Assembly (NCBI RefSeq): GCF_029813775.1
Contig: NZ_JARVKW010000020.1
Span: 1 to 64,000 of the forward strand
From: Streptomyces sp. DH24
GTDB taxonomy: Bacteria; Actinomycetota; Actinomycetes; Streptomycetales; Streptomycetaceae
Direction: 5' to 3'
Length of the DNA stretch: 64,000 nt
Positions 43,851 to 52,509 of this stretch are shown here, one piece after another. The notes below the pieces were generated by a model. It made no database searches and was not told the origin of the DNA. It saw only the letters and a program-made list of their open reading frames with translations. The translations under genes and the position numbers were made by a program. Position 1 is the stretch's first letter. Each line of letters opens with the position of its first letter.

Positions 43851-44196
43851 CGTTCTGCGTCCCCCATAGCCCTGCAGGCGCCGGCTTTTGTCGGTGACCC
43901 GTCAGTGATCCAATGTGCTATTCCCGGCCAAGTCTGCCCCAGGCCACTGACACGTCAAGCTCGGTGCCCGTTCCGTGACCGTACGCGAAAGAAGCGTCGC
44001 GGAAGCGTTACAGCGGACGTACTACCGGTACACAGAATTTGCACTACCGGGCGCCCGGCCGGTTTGATGACCGGTCCGTCTCATGCCGGCCCCGGCCTCC
44101 GTCTCGCACCGGAGCCCGGCGCGGAGGCTGTAGCGTGGCCGACGGAGACCGTAACAACACCGCGCGCATCGCGGGCAGAAACGACGGCGAGGACTG
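43851..44196. promoter_or_regulatory. Divergent promoter region between two kinase genes
   Basis: 346 bases. TAGCGT at 44131-44136 is a fair -10 for the plus-strand kinase (start 44197), with no clear -35. No gene is supported; a moderately A/T-rich stretch is at 44020-44050. Confidence 0.45.
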
Positions 44197-45771
44197 ATGG
44201 CACAGCAGCAGCGCGCTCAGGGCCCGTCCGACCCCGAGGCGACTGGCGGCGGTATGTCAGACGCGCCGGAGCACTGGGGCAACGGCGGGCTGGTCGGCGA
44301 CGGCCGGTACCGGCTGACCCACAGGCTCGGCCGGGGCGGCATGGCCGAGGTGTTCGCCGCCGAGGACCTCCGCCTCGGACGCACCGTCGCGGTCAAGCTG
44401 CTGCGCGCCGACCTCGCCGAGGACCCGGTCTCCAAGGCCCGCTTCACGCGCGAGGCGCAGTCGGTGGCCGGCCTCAACCACCACGCGATCGTCGCCGTGT
44501 ACGACTCCGGCGAGGACGTCGTGGGCGGCCAGTCGGTGCCGTACATCGTGATGGAGCTCGTCGAGGGCCGCACGATCCGCGATCTGCTGCTGAACGCCGA
44601 GGCGCCCGGACCCGAGCAGGCCCTGATCATCGTCTCGGGTGTCCTGGAGGCGCTGGCCTACTCGCACCAGCACGGCATCGTGCACCGCGACATCAAGCCC
44701 GCCAACGTCATCATCACGCACAACGGCGCCGTGAAGGTCATGGACTTCGGCATCGCGCGCGCCCTGCACGGGGCGTCCACGACGATGACGCAGACCGGCA
44801 TGGTCATGGGCACCCCGCAGTACCTCTCCCCGGAGCAGGCGCTCGGCAAGGCCGTCGACCACCGCTCCGACCTGTACGCCACGGGCTGCCTGCTGTACGA
44901 ACTCCTCGCGCTGCGCCCGCCGTTCACGGGCGAGACCCCGCTGTCGGTGGTCTACCAGCACGTCCAGGACATCCCGACGCCGCCGTCCGAGACGTCCGAC
45001 GGCTGCCCGCCCGAGCTCGACGGCCTCGTCATGCGCTCGCTGGCGAAGGACCCCGACGACCGCTTCCAGACCGCCGAGGAGATGCGCGGCCTGGTCCAGT
45101 ACGGCCTGCAGATGCTGTACGACCAGGGCGGGCACACCGGCACCTGGAACACCGGCCCGGTCGCCATGCACGACGGCCGGCACACCCCGGCCGCGGGCTT
45201 CGCCGGGACGGCCGCCATGCCGCACCCCGACGCCCACGGCACCGCGCAGATCCCGCAGCCGATCCTGCCCGCCGGGTACGGCGGTGGCGACGACGGCGGG
45301 TTCGAGGGCCGCGGCAACCAGGGCGGCGGGCGCGGCAAGCTGTGGATTCTCGCGGTGCTCGCGGTGATCGCCATCGCGGCGGGCGTCGCGCTGGCCCTCA
45401 ACAACGGCGGCTCCGGCGGCGGCGGGACCGGCACGACGCAGTCGCCGACGACCTCGGAGACCACCAAGGACGAGAAGGCCAGCGAGACGCCGAGCGACGA
45501 CGCGTCGGAGGGGCCCACCGACACGGACACTGACCAGGGCACCGGCTCGGGCTCGAACCCGGACTGGACGCCGTCCTCCACGCCGTCGTTCACGCCGTCC
45601 CCGAGCTACACGGGCGAGCCGAGCGAGGAGCCGACGACGGGCGAGCCGACGACCGGGCCGACCGGCGAGCCGTCGGACGACGAGACGCCCCCGGAGCCGT
45701 CCGAGACGCCGGAGCCGCCGACGGGCGGGACGCTCAACGGCGGCACTGTCGGCGGTGACGACGGCGAATAG
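44197..45771 (+). CDS. Membrane serine/threonine kinase with Ser/Thr/Pro-rich extracellular tail
   Basis: 524 residues; a second ATG at 44254 (MSDAPEHWG) is possible but the first is kept. Kinase domain: GRGGMAEVFAAEDL, VAVK, HRDIKPANVII, DFGIAR, GTPQYLSPEQ. A membrane helix (LWILAVLAVIAIAAGVALAL) near residue 390 is followed by ~115 residues of Gly/Ser/Thr/Glu/Pro low complexity with EEPTTGEPTTGP repeats and no PASTA domain. It resembles a PknA-like kinase, but a direct equivalence is not proven. Confidence 0.9.
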   Translation: MAQQQRAQGPSDPEATGGGMSDAPEHWGNGGLVGDGRYRLTHRLGRGGMAEVFAAEDLRLGRTVAVKLLRADLAEDPVSKARFTREAQSVAGLNHHAIVAVYDSGEDVVGGQSVPYIVMELVEGRTIRDLLLNAEAPGPEQALIIVSGVLEALAYSHQHGIVHRDIKPANVIITHNGAVKVMDFGIARALHGASTTMTQTGMVMGTPQYLSPEQALGKAVDHRSDLYATGCLLYELLALRPPFTGETPLSVVYQHVQDIPTPPSETSDGCPPELDGLVMRSLAKDPDDRFQTAEEMRGLVQYGLQMLYDQGGHTGTWNTGPVAMHDGRHTPAAGFAGTAAMPHPDAHGTAQIPQPILPAGYGGGDDGGFEGRGNQGGGRGKLWILAVLAVIAIAAGVALALNNGGSGGGGTGTTQSPTTSETTKDEKASETPSDDASEGPTDTDTDQGTGSGSNPDWTPSSTPSFTPSPSYTGEPSEEPTTGEPTTGPTGEPSDDETPPEPSETPEPPTGGTLNGGTVGGDDGE

Positions 45772-45797
45772 CCGCGGCTGACCAGCAGCTTTTCCGC

Positions 45798-45840
45798 CAC
45801 GCGCGCGTGCGGCCCCGAAAACGGGCCCCACGCGCGCGTG
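45798..45840. terminator. GC-rich hairpin after the kinase gene
   Basis: CACGCGCGCGTG, itself palindromic, occurs at both ends and encloses CGGCCCC GAAAA CGGGCCC. It can fold as one stem with a small bulge. 27 bases past the stop. Confidence 0.7.
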
Positions 45841-45880
45841 CGTTTCCAGGCGGGCGCGTGCCGCTCAGCCGCCGGTCGTT

Positions 45881-45964
45881 CAACCGGCGACCGGCAACCG
45901 GCGACCGGCAACCGGCGACCGGCGACCGGCGACCGGGTACTGGCAACCGGCGACCGGCAGTCGG
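45881..45964. repeat. Heptanucleotide tandem array
   Basis: Twelve head-to-tail 7-mers of consensus CRACCGG (seven adjacent units alternate CAACCGG and CGACCGG, later ones are GTACTGG, CAGTCGG). It lies between converging kinase and phosphotransferase genes, 36 bases before the stop codon of the latter. Confidence 0.85.
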
Positions 45965-45999
45965 CAGCCGCCGGCCGCCAGACCACGGCCGTTGTGCCG

Positions 46000-47091
46000 T
46001 CAGTCGGCGAAGGCGTCGCACACGGCGTCGTACTCCCGTGTCCACCACACCGCCAGCGCCGACGCCGCCGGGAACTGCGGGTCCGCGCGGGTGTCGCCGC
46101 GCTCGTAGTGCCAGCGCAGCATCCAGAAGTCGTTCAGGCGCTCCCACCAGACGCGGTGCACGGCCGCGGCGAGTTCGGAGGGCGTGGCCCCGGTCGTCCG
46201 CCGGTACGCGCGCGCGTAGGCGCGCACCTTCGGCAGGTCGAGCGGGCCGGCGGGGCGGACGAAGAAGATCGCGGCGGCGCGTACCGCCTCCTCCGCGCGG
46301 GGCTGCACGCCGAGCCGGTCCCAGTCGACGATCGCGGCGGGCACGTCGTCCTTGTAGAGCACGTTGAACGGGTGGAAGTCCCCGTGTACCCAGCCCACCG
46401 AACCGCCGCGCGGCGGGCGCCGGCCGGCGTGCTGTTCCAGGAGCGCGCGCCGCTCGACGAGACGGTGACGGGCCAGTTCGTCGAAGGAGTCGGCCGGTTG
46501 GTGGCGGCGTACGCGGGCCAGGAGGTCGTCGATGAGGGCGAACGTGTCGTCCGGGTCGGCGCTCTCGGCGCGCGCATCGGCGCCGCCGGGGGCGCTGGCG
46601 CGTGCGCCGTCGGGAGCGGGATGCGCAGGGCGCGCCCCCGTGTCCTTCTCGCGCGCCGGCATCACGCGCTCCAGTCCGGCGTGCACCACCCCCAGCAGCG
46701 CGCCGAGGCGTCCGCACTGGGCGGTGCCGAGCTGGCCGCCGTGGCGGTGGCGGCCGTCGATCCAGGGGTGCAGCGCGTAGGCGGAGCCGCCGACGACGGC
46801 GACCGTGCGTCCGTCGCGGCCGGGCAGCGGCGGGGCGACCGGGACGCCCAGGTCGGCCAGGCGCTGGGTGGCCCGGTGCTGGCGGGCGATGGCGGCCGGG
46901 TCGGCGGTGTCCGGGTCGAAGTGGTGCTTGAGGAAGTAGCGGCCGCGGGTCGTGCACAGGCGGTAGCCGCGGTTGAGCAGACCTTGGTCGACGGGCTCGC
47001 AGGTGAGCGGGGAGCCGGCGGCGAAGCGGCTGAGGAGGGCGCCCAACGGAGGCGCATGAGGCACAGGGGGTGGTACACGGAAGCGCGGCAC
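46000..47091 (-). CDS. Aminoglycoside phosphotransferase (APH) family protein
   Basis: 363 residues. APH/choline kinase-like fold: the phosphate loop region (GLLNRGYRLCTTRGRYFLKHHF), catalytic loop GWVHGDFHPFNVLYKDD and metal motif AIVDWDRLG. The middle has an Ala/Asp/Glu-rich insertion (residues ~150-185). Substrate unknown; such proteins phosphorylate small molecules and rarely give antibiotic resistance. Tandem with the PPOX gene on the minus strand. Confidence 0.85.
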   Translation of the reverse strand: MPRFRVPPPVPHAPPLGALLSRFAAGSPLTCEPVDQGLLNRGYRLCTTRGRYFLKHHFDPDTADPAAIARQHRATQRLADLGVPVAPPLPGRDGRTVAVVGGSAYALHPWIDGRHRHGGQLGTAQCGRLGALLGVVHAGLERVMPAREKDTGARPAHPAPDGARASAPGGADARAESADPDDTFALIDDLLARVRRHQPADSFDELARHRLVERRALLEQHAGRRPPRGGSVGWVHGDFHPFNVLYKDDVPAAIVDWDRLGVQPRAEEAVRAAAIFFVRPAGPLDLPKVRAYARAYRRTTGATPSELAAAVHRVWWERLNDFWMLRWHYERGDTRADPQFPAASALAVWWTREYDAVCDAFAD

Positions 47092-47166
47092 GCGCCGAAT
47101 GCTAGGGCACCGAACGGCCCTGTGAGCTGGGCGTTGTCACAGACAGTCGCCCCCAGTCGCAATCGG

Positions 47167-47589
47167 TCACACTGCGCTGCGGAAGTGGCGTTCGGCGCCG
47201 CCCTCCGTGCTGTGCACGCTGCAGAACCGGGGCTCCAGACGCAGGTACACGGGCTCGTACGGCTCGCCGTCCACGAGCCGGGGCGCCGGTCCGAACCGGT
47301 CGAGTTCGGCGGCCGTCGGCTCGTGCGCCTCGCAGCGCCCCACGATCTGCACGGACCACGTGTCCTCGCCGGCCCGGGCGCTGCTCAGGTTGTCGGAGCC
47401 GTACGCGACGACGCTTCCCGTGCAGGCCCGGTGGTAGCCGCAGCTGCGGGGCATGCGCAGCAGGATCCGGCCGTCCACCACGATGTGCCGGGCGAAGGCC
47501 AGGAAGGGCAGGGCGCGCAGGCTCGCGGCCACCCGGCCGTACGCGGTGCGGCCGAGCAGGCCGACGGCGAGCTGTTCGTCGGAGGGCAT
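47167..47589 (-). CDS. Pyridoxamine 5'-phosphate oxidase-like flavin/F420 protein
   Basis: 140 residues from ATG 47589; a longer frame to 47667 has no support. Split-barrel features: VAASLRALPFLAFARHIVVDGRILLRM, GSVVAYGSDN, WSVQIVGRCEA and VYLRLEPRFCSVH. Such PPOX-like proteins use FMN or F420 in redox chemistry, and similar ones belong to dormancy regulons of actinobacteria. A near-perfect DevR-type box lies 58 bases upstream of the ATG. Confidence 0.8.
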   Translation of the reverse strand: MPSDEQLAVGLLGRTAYGRVAASLRALPFLAFARHIVVDGRILLRMPRSCGYHRACTGSVVAYGSDNLSSARAGEDTWSVQIVGRCEAHEPTAAELDRFGPAPRLVDGEPYEPVYLRLEPRFCSVHSTEGGAERHFRSAV

Positions 47590-47646
47590 GCACTCACTGT
47601 GCGGGTGGGGGAAGCGACGGCACCAGAGTCGACGGCCCCGCAATAG

Positions 47647-47662
47647 CGGGACGTAAGTCCCG
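47647..47662. promoter_or_regulatory. DevR/DosR-type operator
   Basis: CGGGACGTAAGTCCCG is a perfect 6-bp inverted repeat with a 4-base centre and matches the GGGACTTNNGTCCC-like consensus of DevR boxes. It lies between the PPOX gene and the DevR-like regulator gene. Confidence 0.68.
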
Positions 47663-47721
47663 AACAATGCGTGCCCCGGCTCCGCTTCCTGTTCCGGCCG
47701 TGTCCCCGTGCCCGGCCGCGC

Positions 47722-48381
47722 TCAGCGTTTCTCGGCCTGGATCCGTGCCACGTACGCGGCGGCCTGGGAACGCCGCTGCATTCCGAGTTTCGACAGCAGG
47801 CCGGACACGTAATTCTTGATCGTTTTCTCGGCGAGGTGCAGCCGTTCCCCGATCGCGCGATTGGTGAGCCCTTCGCCGATCAGTTCCAGAATCCGGCGCT
47901 CCTGGGGGGTGAGTTCCGCGAGCTCGTCGTCCTCGCGCGGGCCGCCGCCGTCCCGCAGCCGTTCCAGCACGCGCGCGGTGGCGACCGGGTCGAGCAGGGA
48001 CTTCCCGGCGGCCACGTCGCGCACGGCGGCCAGCAGTTCCGTGCCCCGGATCGCCTTCAGGACGTAGCCGGAGGCGCCCGCCACGATCGCGTCGAAGAGG
48101 GCCTCGTCGTCGGCGAAGGACGTCAGCATCAGGCACTTGACGGACTCGTCCCGGGAGCGGATCTCGCGGCACACCTCGACGCCGCTGCCGTCCGGCAGGC
48201 GCACGTCCAGCACCGCCACGTCGGGTCGGCCGGCCGGGATCCGGGCCAGCGCGTCGGCGGCCGTGGCGGCCTCGCCGACCACCTCCATGTCGTCCTCGCC
48301 GGCGAGCAACTCGCGCACGCCCCGGCGCACGACCTCGTGGTCATCGAGGAGAAAAACCCGGATTTTTCCGTCTTCGCCCAC
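47722..48381 (-). CDS. NarL/DevR-family response regulator
   Basis: 219 residues from GTG 48381 (GTG 48399 also possible). Receiver domain with acidic DD pair (VFLLDDHEVVRRGV), phosphoacceptor Asp in VAVLDVRLPDG, Thr/Ser in MLTSFADDEA, Lys in YVLKAIRG; C-terminal LuxR HTH (LTPQERRILELIGEGLTNRAIGERLHLAEKTIKNYV). No histidine kinase is encoded nearby, so it is an orphan. Receiver-output layout is closest to DevR/DosR, which fits the box in front of the adjacent PPOX gene. The bkd operon is divergent from it. Confidence 0.9.
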   Translation of the reverse strand: MGEDGKIRVFLLDDHEVVRRGVRELLAGEDDMEVVGEAATAADALARIPAGRPDVAVLDVRLPDGSGVEVCREIRSRDESVKCLMLTSFADDEALFDAIVAGASGYVLKAIRGTELLAAVRDVAAGKSLLDPVATARVLERLRDGGGPREDDELAELTPQERRILELIGEGLTNRAIGERLHLAEKTIKNYVSGLLSKLGMQRRSQAAAYVARIQAEKR

Positions 48382-48739
48382 GGCGTCAGTCTCACACACG
48401 AACTCTTCCCGTGCCCGGGGTGCCCGGGATAACGTGCCGTTGTTCCGGCCCCCTGCAAGGCTGTGATCAGTGCCGTGACCAGCGGCTCCTCCCAGGATCT
48501 GCGAGGTACTCGGATCTCCAGGTGAAAGTACTTGGAAATCCAAGGAAAAACGCAGGTCAGGAGGGGTTTCACAGAAATGTGGAGCACTGGGTAACGTGAT
48601 TCTTGCAGGGCGCTCGCCGGGGCACCTGTCACGCCTGTTCCCGGCCGAGTGGCACCCACCCCGTGCCCGGAGGTCCAGAACAGGTGAGCCGCACTGGCCT
48701 ACCGGCAACCCCGGGGGCCGGACCGACGGAGGAGCACAC
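48382..48739. promoter_or_regulatory. Divergent region between response regulator and second bkd operon
   Basis: 358 bases, less G/C-rich around 48500-48600. Inverted repeats: CTTGG AAAT CCAAG (48531-48544) and the pair GTGAAA (48522-48527)/TTTCAC (48567-48572). They may be operator sites for bkdA or the regulator. No gene supported. Confidence 0.5.
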
Positions 48740-49933
48740 GTGACCGTGGAGAGCACTGCCGCGCCCAAGCCGCGACGCAGCGCCGGAAGCAAAGCCGGCA
48801 CCACCGGCGCCAAGCGCGCCACCAGCACGACGCGCGCGAAGAAGGGCGGCGAGCCCCAGCTCGTGCAGCTGCTGACGCCCGAGGGCAAGCGCGTGAAGAA
48901 CGCCGAGTTCGACAAGTACGTCGCCGGCATCACCCCCGACGAGCTCCGCGGCCTGTACCGCGACATGGTGCTCACCCGCCGCTTCGACGCCGAGGCCACC
49001 GCCCTGCAGCGCCAAGGCGAGCTGGGCCTGTGGGCCTCGCTGCTCGGCCAGGAGGCCGCCCAGATCGGCTCCGGCCGCGCCCTGCGCGACGACGACTACG
49101 TCTTCCCGACCTACCGCGAGCACGGCGTGGCCTGGTGCCGCGGCGTCGACCCGACGAACCTGCTCGGCATGTTCCGCGGCGTCAACAACGGCGGCTGGGA
49201 CCCGAACGGCAACAACTTCCACCTCTACACGATCGTCATCGGCTCCCAGACGCTGCACGCCACGGGCTACGCCATGGGCATCGCCAAGGACGGCGCCGAC
49301 TCGGCGGTCATCGCCTACTTCGGCGACGGCGCGTCCAGCCAGGGCGACGTGGCGGAGGCGTTCACCTTCTCCGCGGTCTACAACGCCCCCGTGGTGTTCT
49401 TCTGCCAGAACAACCAGTGGGCGATCTCCGAGCCGACCGAGAAGCAGTCCCGCGTGCCGCTGTACCAGCGCGCGCAGGGCTTCGGCTTCCCGGGCGTGCG
49501 CGTGGACGGCAACGACGTGCTGGCCTCCCTCGCGGTCACCAAGTGGGCCCTGGAGCGGGCCCGCAGCGGCGAGGGCCCCACGCTGGTCGAGGCGTACACG
49601 TACCGGATGGGCGCCCACACCACCTCCGACGACCCCACGCGCTACCGCCACGACGACGAGCGCGCCGCCTGGGAGGCCAAGGACCCGATCCTGCGCCTTC
49701 GCCGTCACCTGGAGTCCGCAAACCACGCGGACGAGGGATTCTTCGCGGAACTGGAGGCGGAGAGCGAGGCGTTGGGCAAACGAGTGCGCGAAGCGGTCCG
49801 CGCCATGCCGGACCCGGACCACTTCGCCATCTTCGAGAACGTGTACGCGGACGGACACGCGCTCGTGGACGAGGAGCGAGCTCAGTTCGCCGCCTACCAG
49901 GCGTCGTTCGCGGACGCAGACGGGGGTAAGTGA
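48740..49933 (+). CDS. bkdA: Branched-chain 2-oxo acid dehydrogenase E1 alpha subunit (second set)
   Basis: 397 residues from GTG 48740, GGAGGAG five bases upstream. A basic Lys/Arg/Ala/Thr-rich extension of about 37 residues precedes the enzyme body. The ThDP motif is FGDGASSQGDVAEAFTFSAVYNAPVVFFCQNNQWAIS. E1 alpha features LLGQEAAQIGSGRAL, YRMGAHTTSDDPTRYR. It is a clear paralogue of the product of 30243-31385 but much diverged, so the duplication is old. Confidence 0.94.
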   Translation: MTVESTAAPKPRRSAGSKAGTTGAKRATSTTRAKKGGEPQLVQLLTPEGKRVKNAEFDKYVAGITPDELRGLYRDMVLTRRFDAEATALQRQGELGLWASLLGQEAAQIGSGRALRDDDYVFPTYREHGVAWCRGVDPTNLLGMFRGVNNGGWDPNGNNFHLYTIVIGSQTLHATGYAMGIAKDGADSAVIAYFGDGASSQGDVAEAFTFSAVYNAPVVFFCQNNQWAISEPTEKQSRVPLYQRAQGFGFPGVRVDGNDVLASLAVTKWALERARSGEGPTLVEAYTYRMGAHTTSDDPTRYRHDDERAAWEAKDPILRLRRHLESANHADEGFFAELEAESEALGKRVREAVRAMPDPDHFAIFENVYADGHALVDEERAQFAAYQASFADADGGK

Positions 49934-49934
49934 C

Positions 49935-50912
49935 ATGGCAGAGAAGATGGCCCTGGCCAAGGCGATCAACGAGTCGCTGCGCCGCGCCCTTGAGGCGGAC
50001 CCGAAGGTCCTCGTCATGGGCGAGGACGTCGGCAAGCTCGGCGGTGTCTTCCGTGTGACGGACGGCCTGCAGAAGGACTTCGGCGAGAGCCGCGTCATCG
50101 ACACCCCGCTCGCCGAGTCCGGCATCGTCGGCACGGCGATCGGCCTCGCCCTGCGCGGCTACCGCCCGGTGGTGGAGATCCAGTTCGACGGCTTCGTCTT
50201 CCCGGCGTACGACCAGATCGTCACGCAGCTCGCGAAGATGCACGCCCGTTCGCTGGGCAAGGTCAAGATGCCCGTCGTCGTCCGCATCCCCTACGGCGGC
50301 GGCATCGGCGCGGTGGAACACCACTCGGAATCCCCCGAGTCGCTGTTCGCGCACGTGGCGGGCCTGAAGATCGTCTCCCCGTCGAACGCGTCCGACGCGT
50401 ACTGGATGATGCAGCAGGCCATCCAGAGCGACGACCCGGTGATCTTCTTCGAGCCCAAGCGCCGCTACTGGGACAAGGGCGAGGTCAGCACCGAGGCGAT
50501 CCCCGACCCGCTGCACAAGGCACGCGTGGTCCGTGAGGGCACCGACCTGACCCTCGCCGCCTACGGCCCCATGGTGAAGCTCTGCCAGGAGGCCGCCGAC
50601 GCGGCGGCCGAGGAGGGCAAGTCCCTGGAGGTCCTGGACCTGCGCTCGGTCTCCCCGCTGGACTTCGACGCGATCCAGGCGTCGGTCGAGAGGACCCGCC
50701 GCCTGGTGGTCGTCCACGAGGCGCCGGTGTTCTTCGGCTCCGGCGCGGAGATCGCCGCGCGCATCACGGAGCGCTGCTTCTACCACCTGGAGGCCCCGGT
50801 GCTCCGGGTCGGCGGCTACCACGCGCCGTACCCGCCGGCCCGCCTGGAGGAGTCGTACTTGCCCGACCTGGACCGGGTACTCGATGCCGTCGACCGCTCG
50901 CTGGCGTACTGA
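49935..50912 (+). CDS. bkdB: Branched-chain 2-oxo acid dehydrogenase E1 beta subunit (second set)
   Basis: 325 residues starting one base after bkdA. Same layout as the first set: VMGEDVGKLGGVFRVTDGL, DTPLAESGIVGTAIGLALRG, RIPYGGGIGAVEHHSESPES, and the C-terminal KLCQEAADAAAEEGKSLEVLDLRSVSPLD. Partner of the upstream E1 alpha. Confidence 0.95.
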   Translation: MAEKMALAKAINESLRRALEADPKVLVMGEDVGKLGGVFRVTDGLQKDFGESRVIDTPLAESGIVGTAIGLALRGYRPVVEIQFDGFVFPAYDQIVTQLAKMHARSLGKVKMPVVVRIPYGGGIGAVEHHSESPESLFAHVAGLKIVSPSNASDAYWMMQQAIQSDDPVIFFEPKRRYWDKGEVSTEAIPDPLHKARVVREGTDLTLAAYGPMVKLCQEAADAAAEEGKSLEVLDLRSVSPLDFDAIQASVERTRRLVVVHEAPVFFGSGAEIAARITERCFYHLEAPVLRVGGYHAPYPPARLEESYLPDLDRVLDAVDRSLAY

Positions 50913-50922
50913 GGAGAGGGTC

Positions 50923-52395
50923 GTGACGACGATGACGGAAGCGTCCGTGCGCGAGTTCAAGATGCCCGACGTGGGCGAGGGACTCACCGAGGCCGAGATC
51001 CTCAAGTGGTACGTACAGCCGGGCGACACGGTCACCGACGGCCAGGTGGTGTGCGAGGTCGAGACGGCCAAGGCGGCCGTCGAACTGCCCATCCCCTACG
51101 ACGGCGTGGTCCGCGAACTGCACTTCCCCGAGGGCACCACGGTCGACGTGGGCACGTCGATCATCGCGGTCGAGGTGGCGGGCGGCGCGCCCGCGGCCGG
51201 GGCCCCGGTCCAGGAGGCCGTCGAGCCGCAGGCCGAGGAGCCCGCGGCGCACGGTGCGGGCCGCCAGGCGGTCCTCGTCGGCTACGGCGTGGCGACGTCC
51301 TCGACCCGCCGCCGCCCCCGCAAGGGCGCGGAGGCGCGGACCCCGGAGGCGCGGACCCCGGAGGCGGCGAAGGCGGTCCAGTCCGAGCTGAACGGGCACG
51401 GCGGTACGCCCGCGGCGCCCGCCGTCCCCGCCGCGGCGCCCGCCCCTGCCGCCGCCCCGGCCGGGCAGGCGCGTCCGCTGGCGAAGCCGCCGGTGCGGAA
51501 GCTGGCGAAGGACCTGGGCGTGGACCTGGCCACGGTGCTGCCGTCCGGCCCGGACGGCATCATCACGCGCGAGGACGTCCACGCCGCGGCGTCGCGGCCG
51601 AAGGCCCCGGAGCAGGCCGAGCCCGAGGCCCGGCCCGCCCCGGCGGTCCCGGACCGGGCGGCCCCGCCCGCGACCGCCGTCTCCTACGACACGGCGCGCG
51701 AGACCCGTGTCCCGGTGAAGGGCGTCCGCAAGGCGACGGCGGCGGCGATGGTGGGCTCGGCGTTCACCGCGCCGCACGTCACGGAGTTCGTGACGGTCGA
51801 TGTGACGCGGACCATGAAGCTGGTCGAGGAGCTGAAGCAGGACAAGGAGTTCACGGGCCTGCGTGTGAACCCGCTGCTCCTCATCGCGAAGGCCCTGCTG
51901 GTCGCCATCAAGCGGAACCCGGACATCAACGCGTCCTGGGACGAGGCGAACCAGGAGATCGTGGTCAAGCACTACGTCAACCTGGGCATCGCGGCGGCCA
52001 CCCCGCGCGGCCTGATCGTCCCGAACATCAAGGACGCGCACGCCAAGACGCTGCCGCAGCTGGCCGAGTCCCTGGGTGAGCTGGTGTCCACGGCGAGGGA
52101 CGGCAAGACCTCGCCGGCCGCGATGCAGGGCGGCACGGTCACCATCACCAACGTCGGCGTCTTCGGCGTCGACACCGGCACGCCGATCCTCAACCCCGGC
52201 GAGTCGGCGATCCTCGCGGTGGGCGCGATCAAGCCCCAGCCGTGGGTCCACAAGGGGAAGGTGAAGCCGCGTCAGGTCACCACGCTGGCGCTGTCCTTCG
52301 ACCACCGCCTGGTGGACGGGGAGCTGGGCTCGAAGGTCCTGGCGGACGTGGCGGCGATCCTGGAACAGCCGAAGCGGCTGATCAGCTGGGCGTAG
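50923..52395 (+). CDS. bkdC: Branched-chain 2-oxo acid dehydrogenase E2, lipoyl acyltransferase (second set)
   Basis: 490 residues from GTG 50923 (ATG 50932 also possible; AGGAGAGG precedes both). Lipoyl domain with Lys in CEVETAKAAVELP, linker with EARTPEARTPEA duplicated 12-base repeats, E1/E3-binding domain (PVRKLAKDLGVDLATVLPSGPDGIITREDV) and acyltransferase domain with the catalytic SFDHRLVDG. Last of three genes. As in the first set, no E3 gene follows. Confidence 0.94.
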   Translation: MTTMTEASVREFKMPDVGEGLTEAEILKWYVQPGDTVTDGQVVCEVETAKAAVELPIPYDGVVRELHFPEGTTVDVGTSIIAVEVAGGAPAAGAPVQEAVEPQAEEPAAHGAGRQAVLVGYGVATSSTRRRPRKGAEARTPEARTPEAAKAVQSELNGHGGTPAAPAVPAAAPAPAAAPAGQARPLAKPPVRKLAKDLGVDLATVLPSGPDGIITREDVHAAASRPKAPEQAEPEARPAPAVPDRAAPPATAVSYDTARETRVPVKGVRKATAAAMVGSAFTAPHVTEFVTVDVTRTMKLVEELKQDKEFTGLRVNPLLLIAKALLVAIKRNPDINASWDEANQEIVVKHYVNLGIAAATPRGLIVPNIKDAHAKTLPQLAESLGELVSTARDGKTSPAAMQGGTVTITNVGVFGVDTGTPILNPGESAILAVGAIKPQPWVHKGKVKPRQVTTLALSFDHRLVDGELGSKVLADVAAILEQPKRLISWA

Positions 52396-52427
52396 CCCGC
52401 GGGGCGCGAAGCCCCGGGAACGTCACA

Positions 52428-52467
52428 CGCGGGAGCCGCGCACCTCACGGGGTGCGCGGCTCCCGCG
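52428..52467 (+). terminator. Terminator of the second bkd operon
   Basis: 17-bp perfect stem CGCGGGAGCCGCGCACC/GGTGCGCGGCTCCCGCG with a 6-base loop, 33 bases after the bkdC stop. Confidence 0.85.
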
Positions 52468-52509
52468 CGCGTAGGCGACGGCGCGGGCGGCTCCCGCCGG
52501 GTCGTGTGC

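Noticed and set aside
42159..45533. A 1124-codon plus-strand frame across both kinase genes
   Set aside because: Antisense to one kinase and out of frame with the other; Arg/Gly-rich without any motif. High G+C content keeps such frames open.
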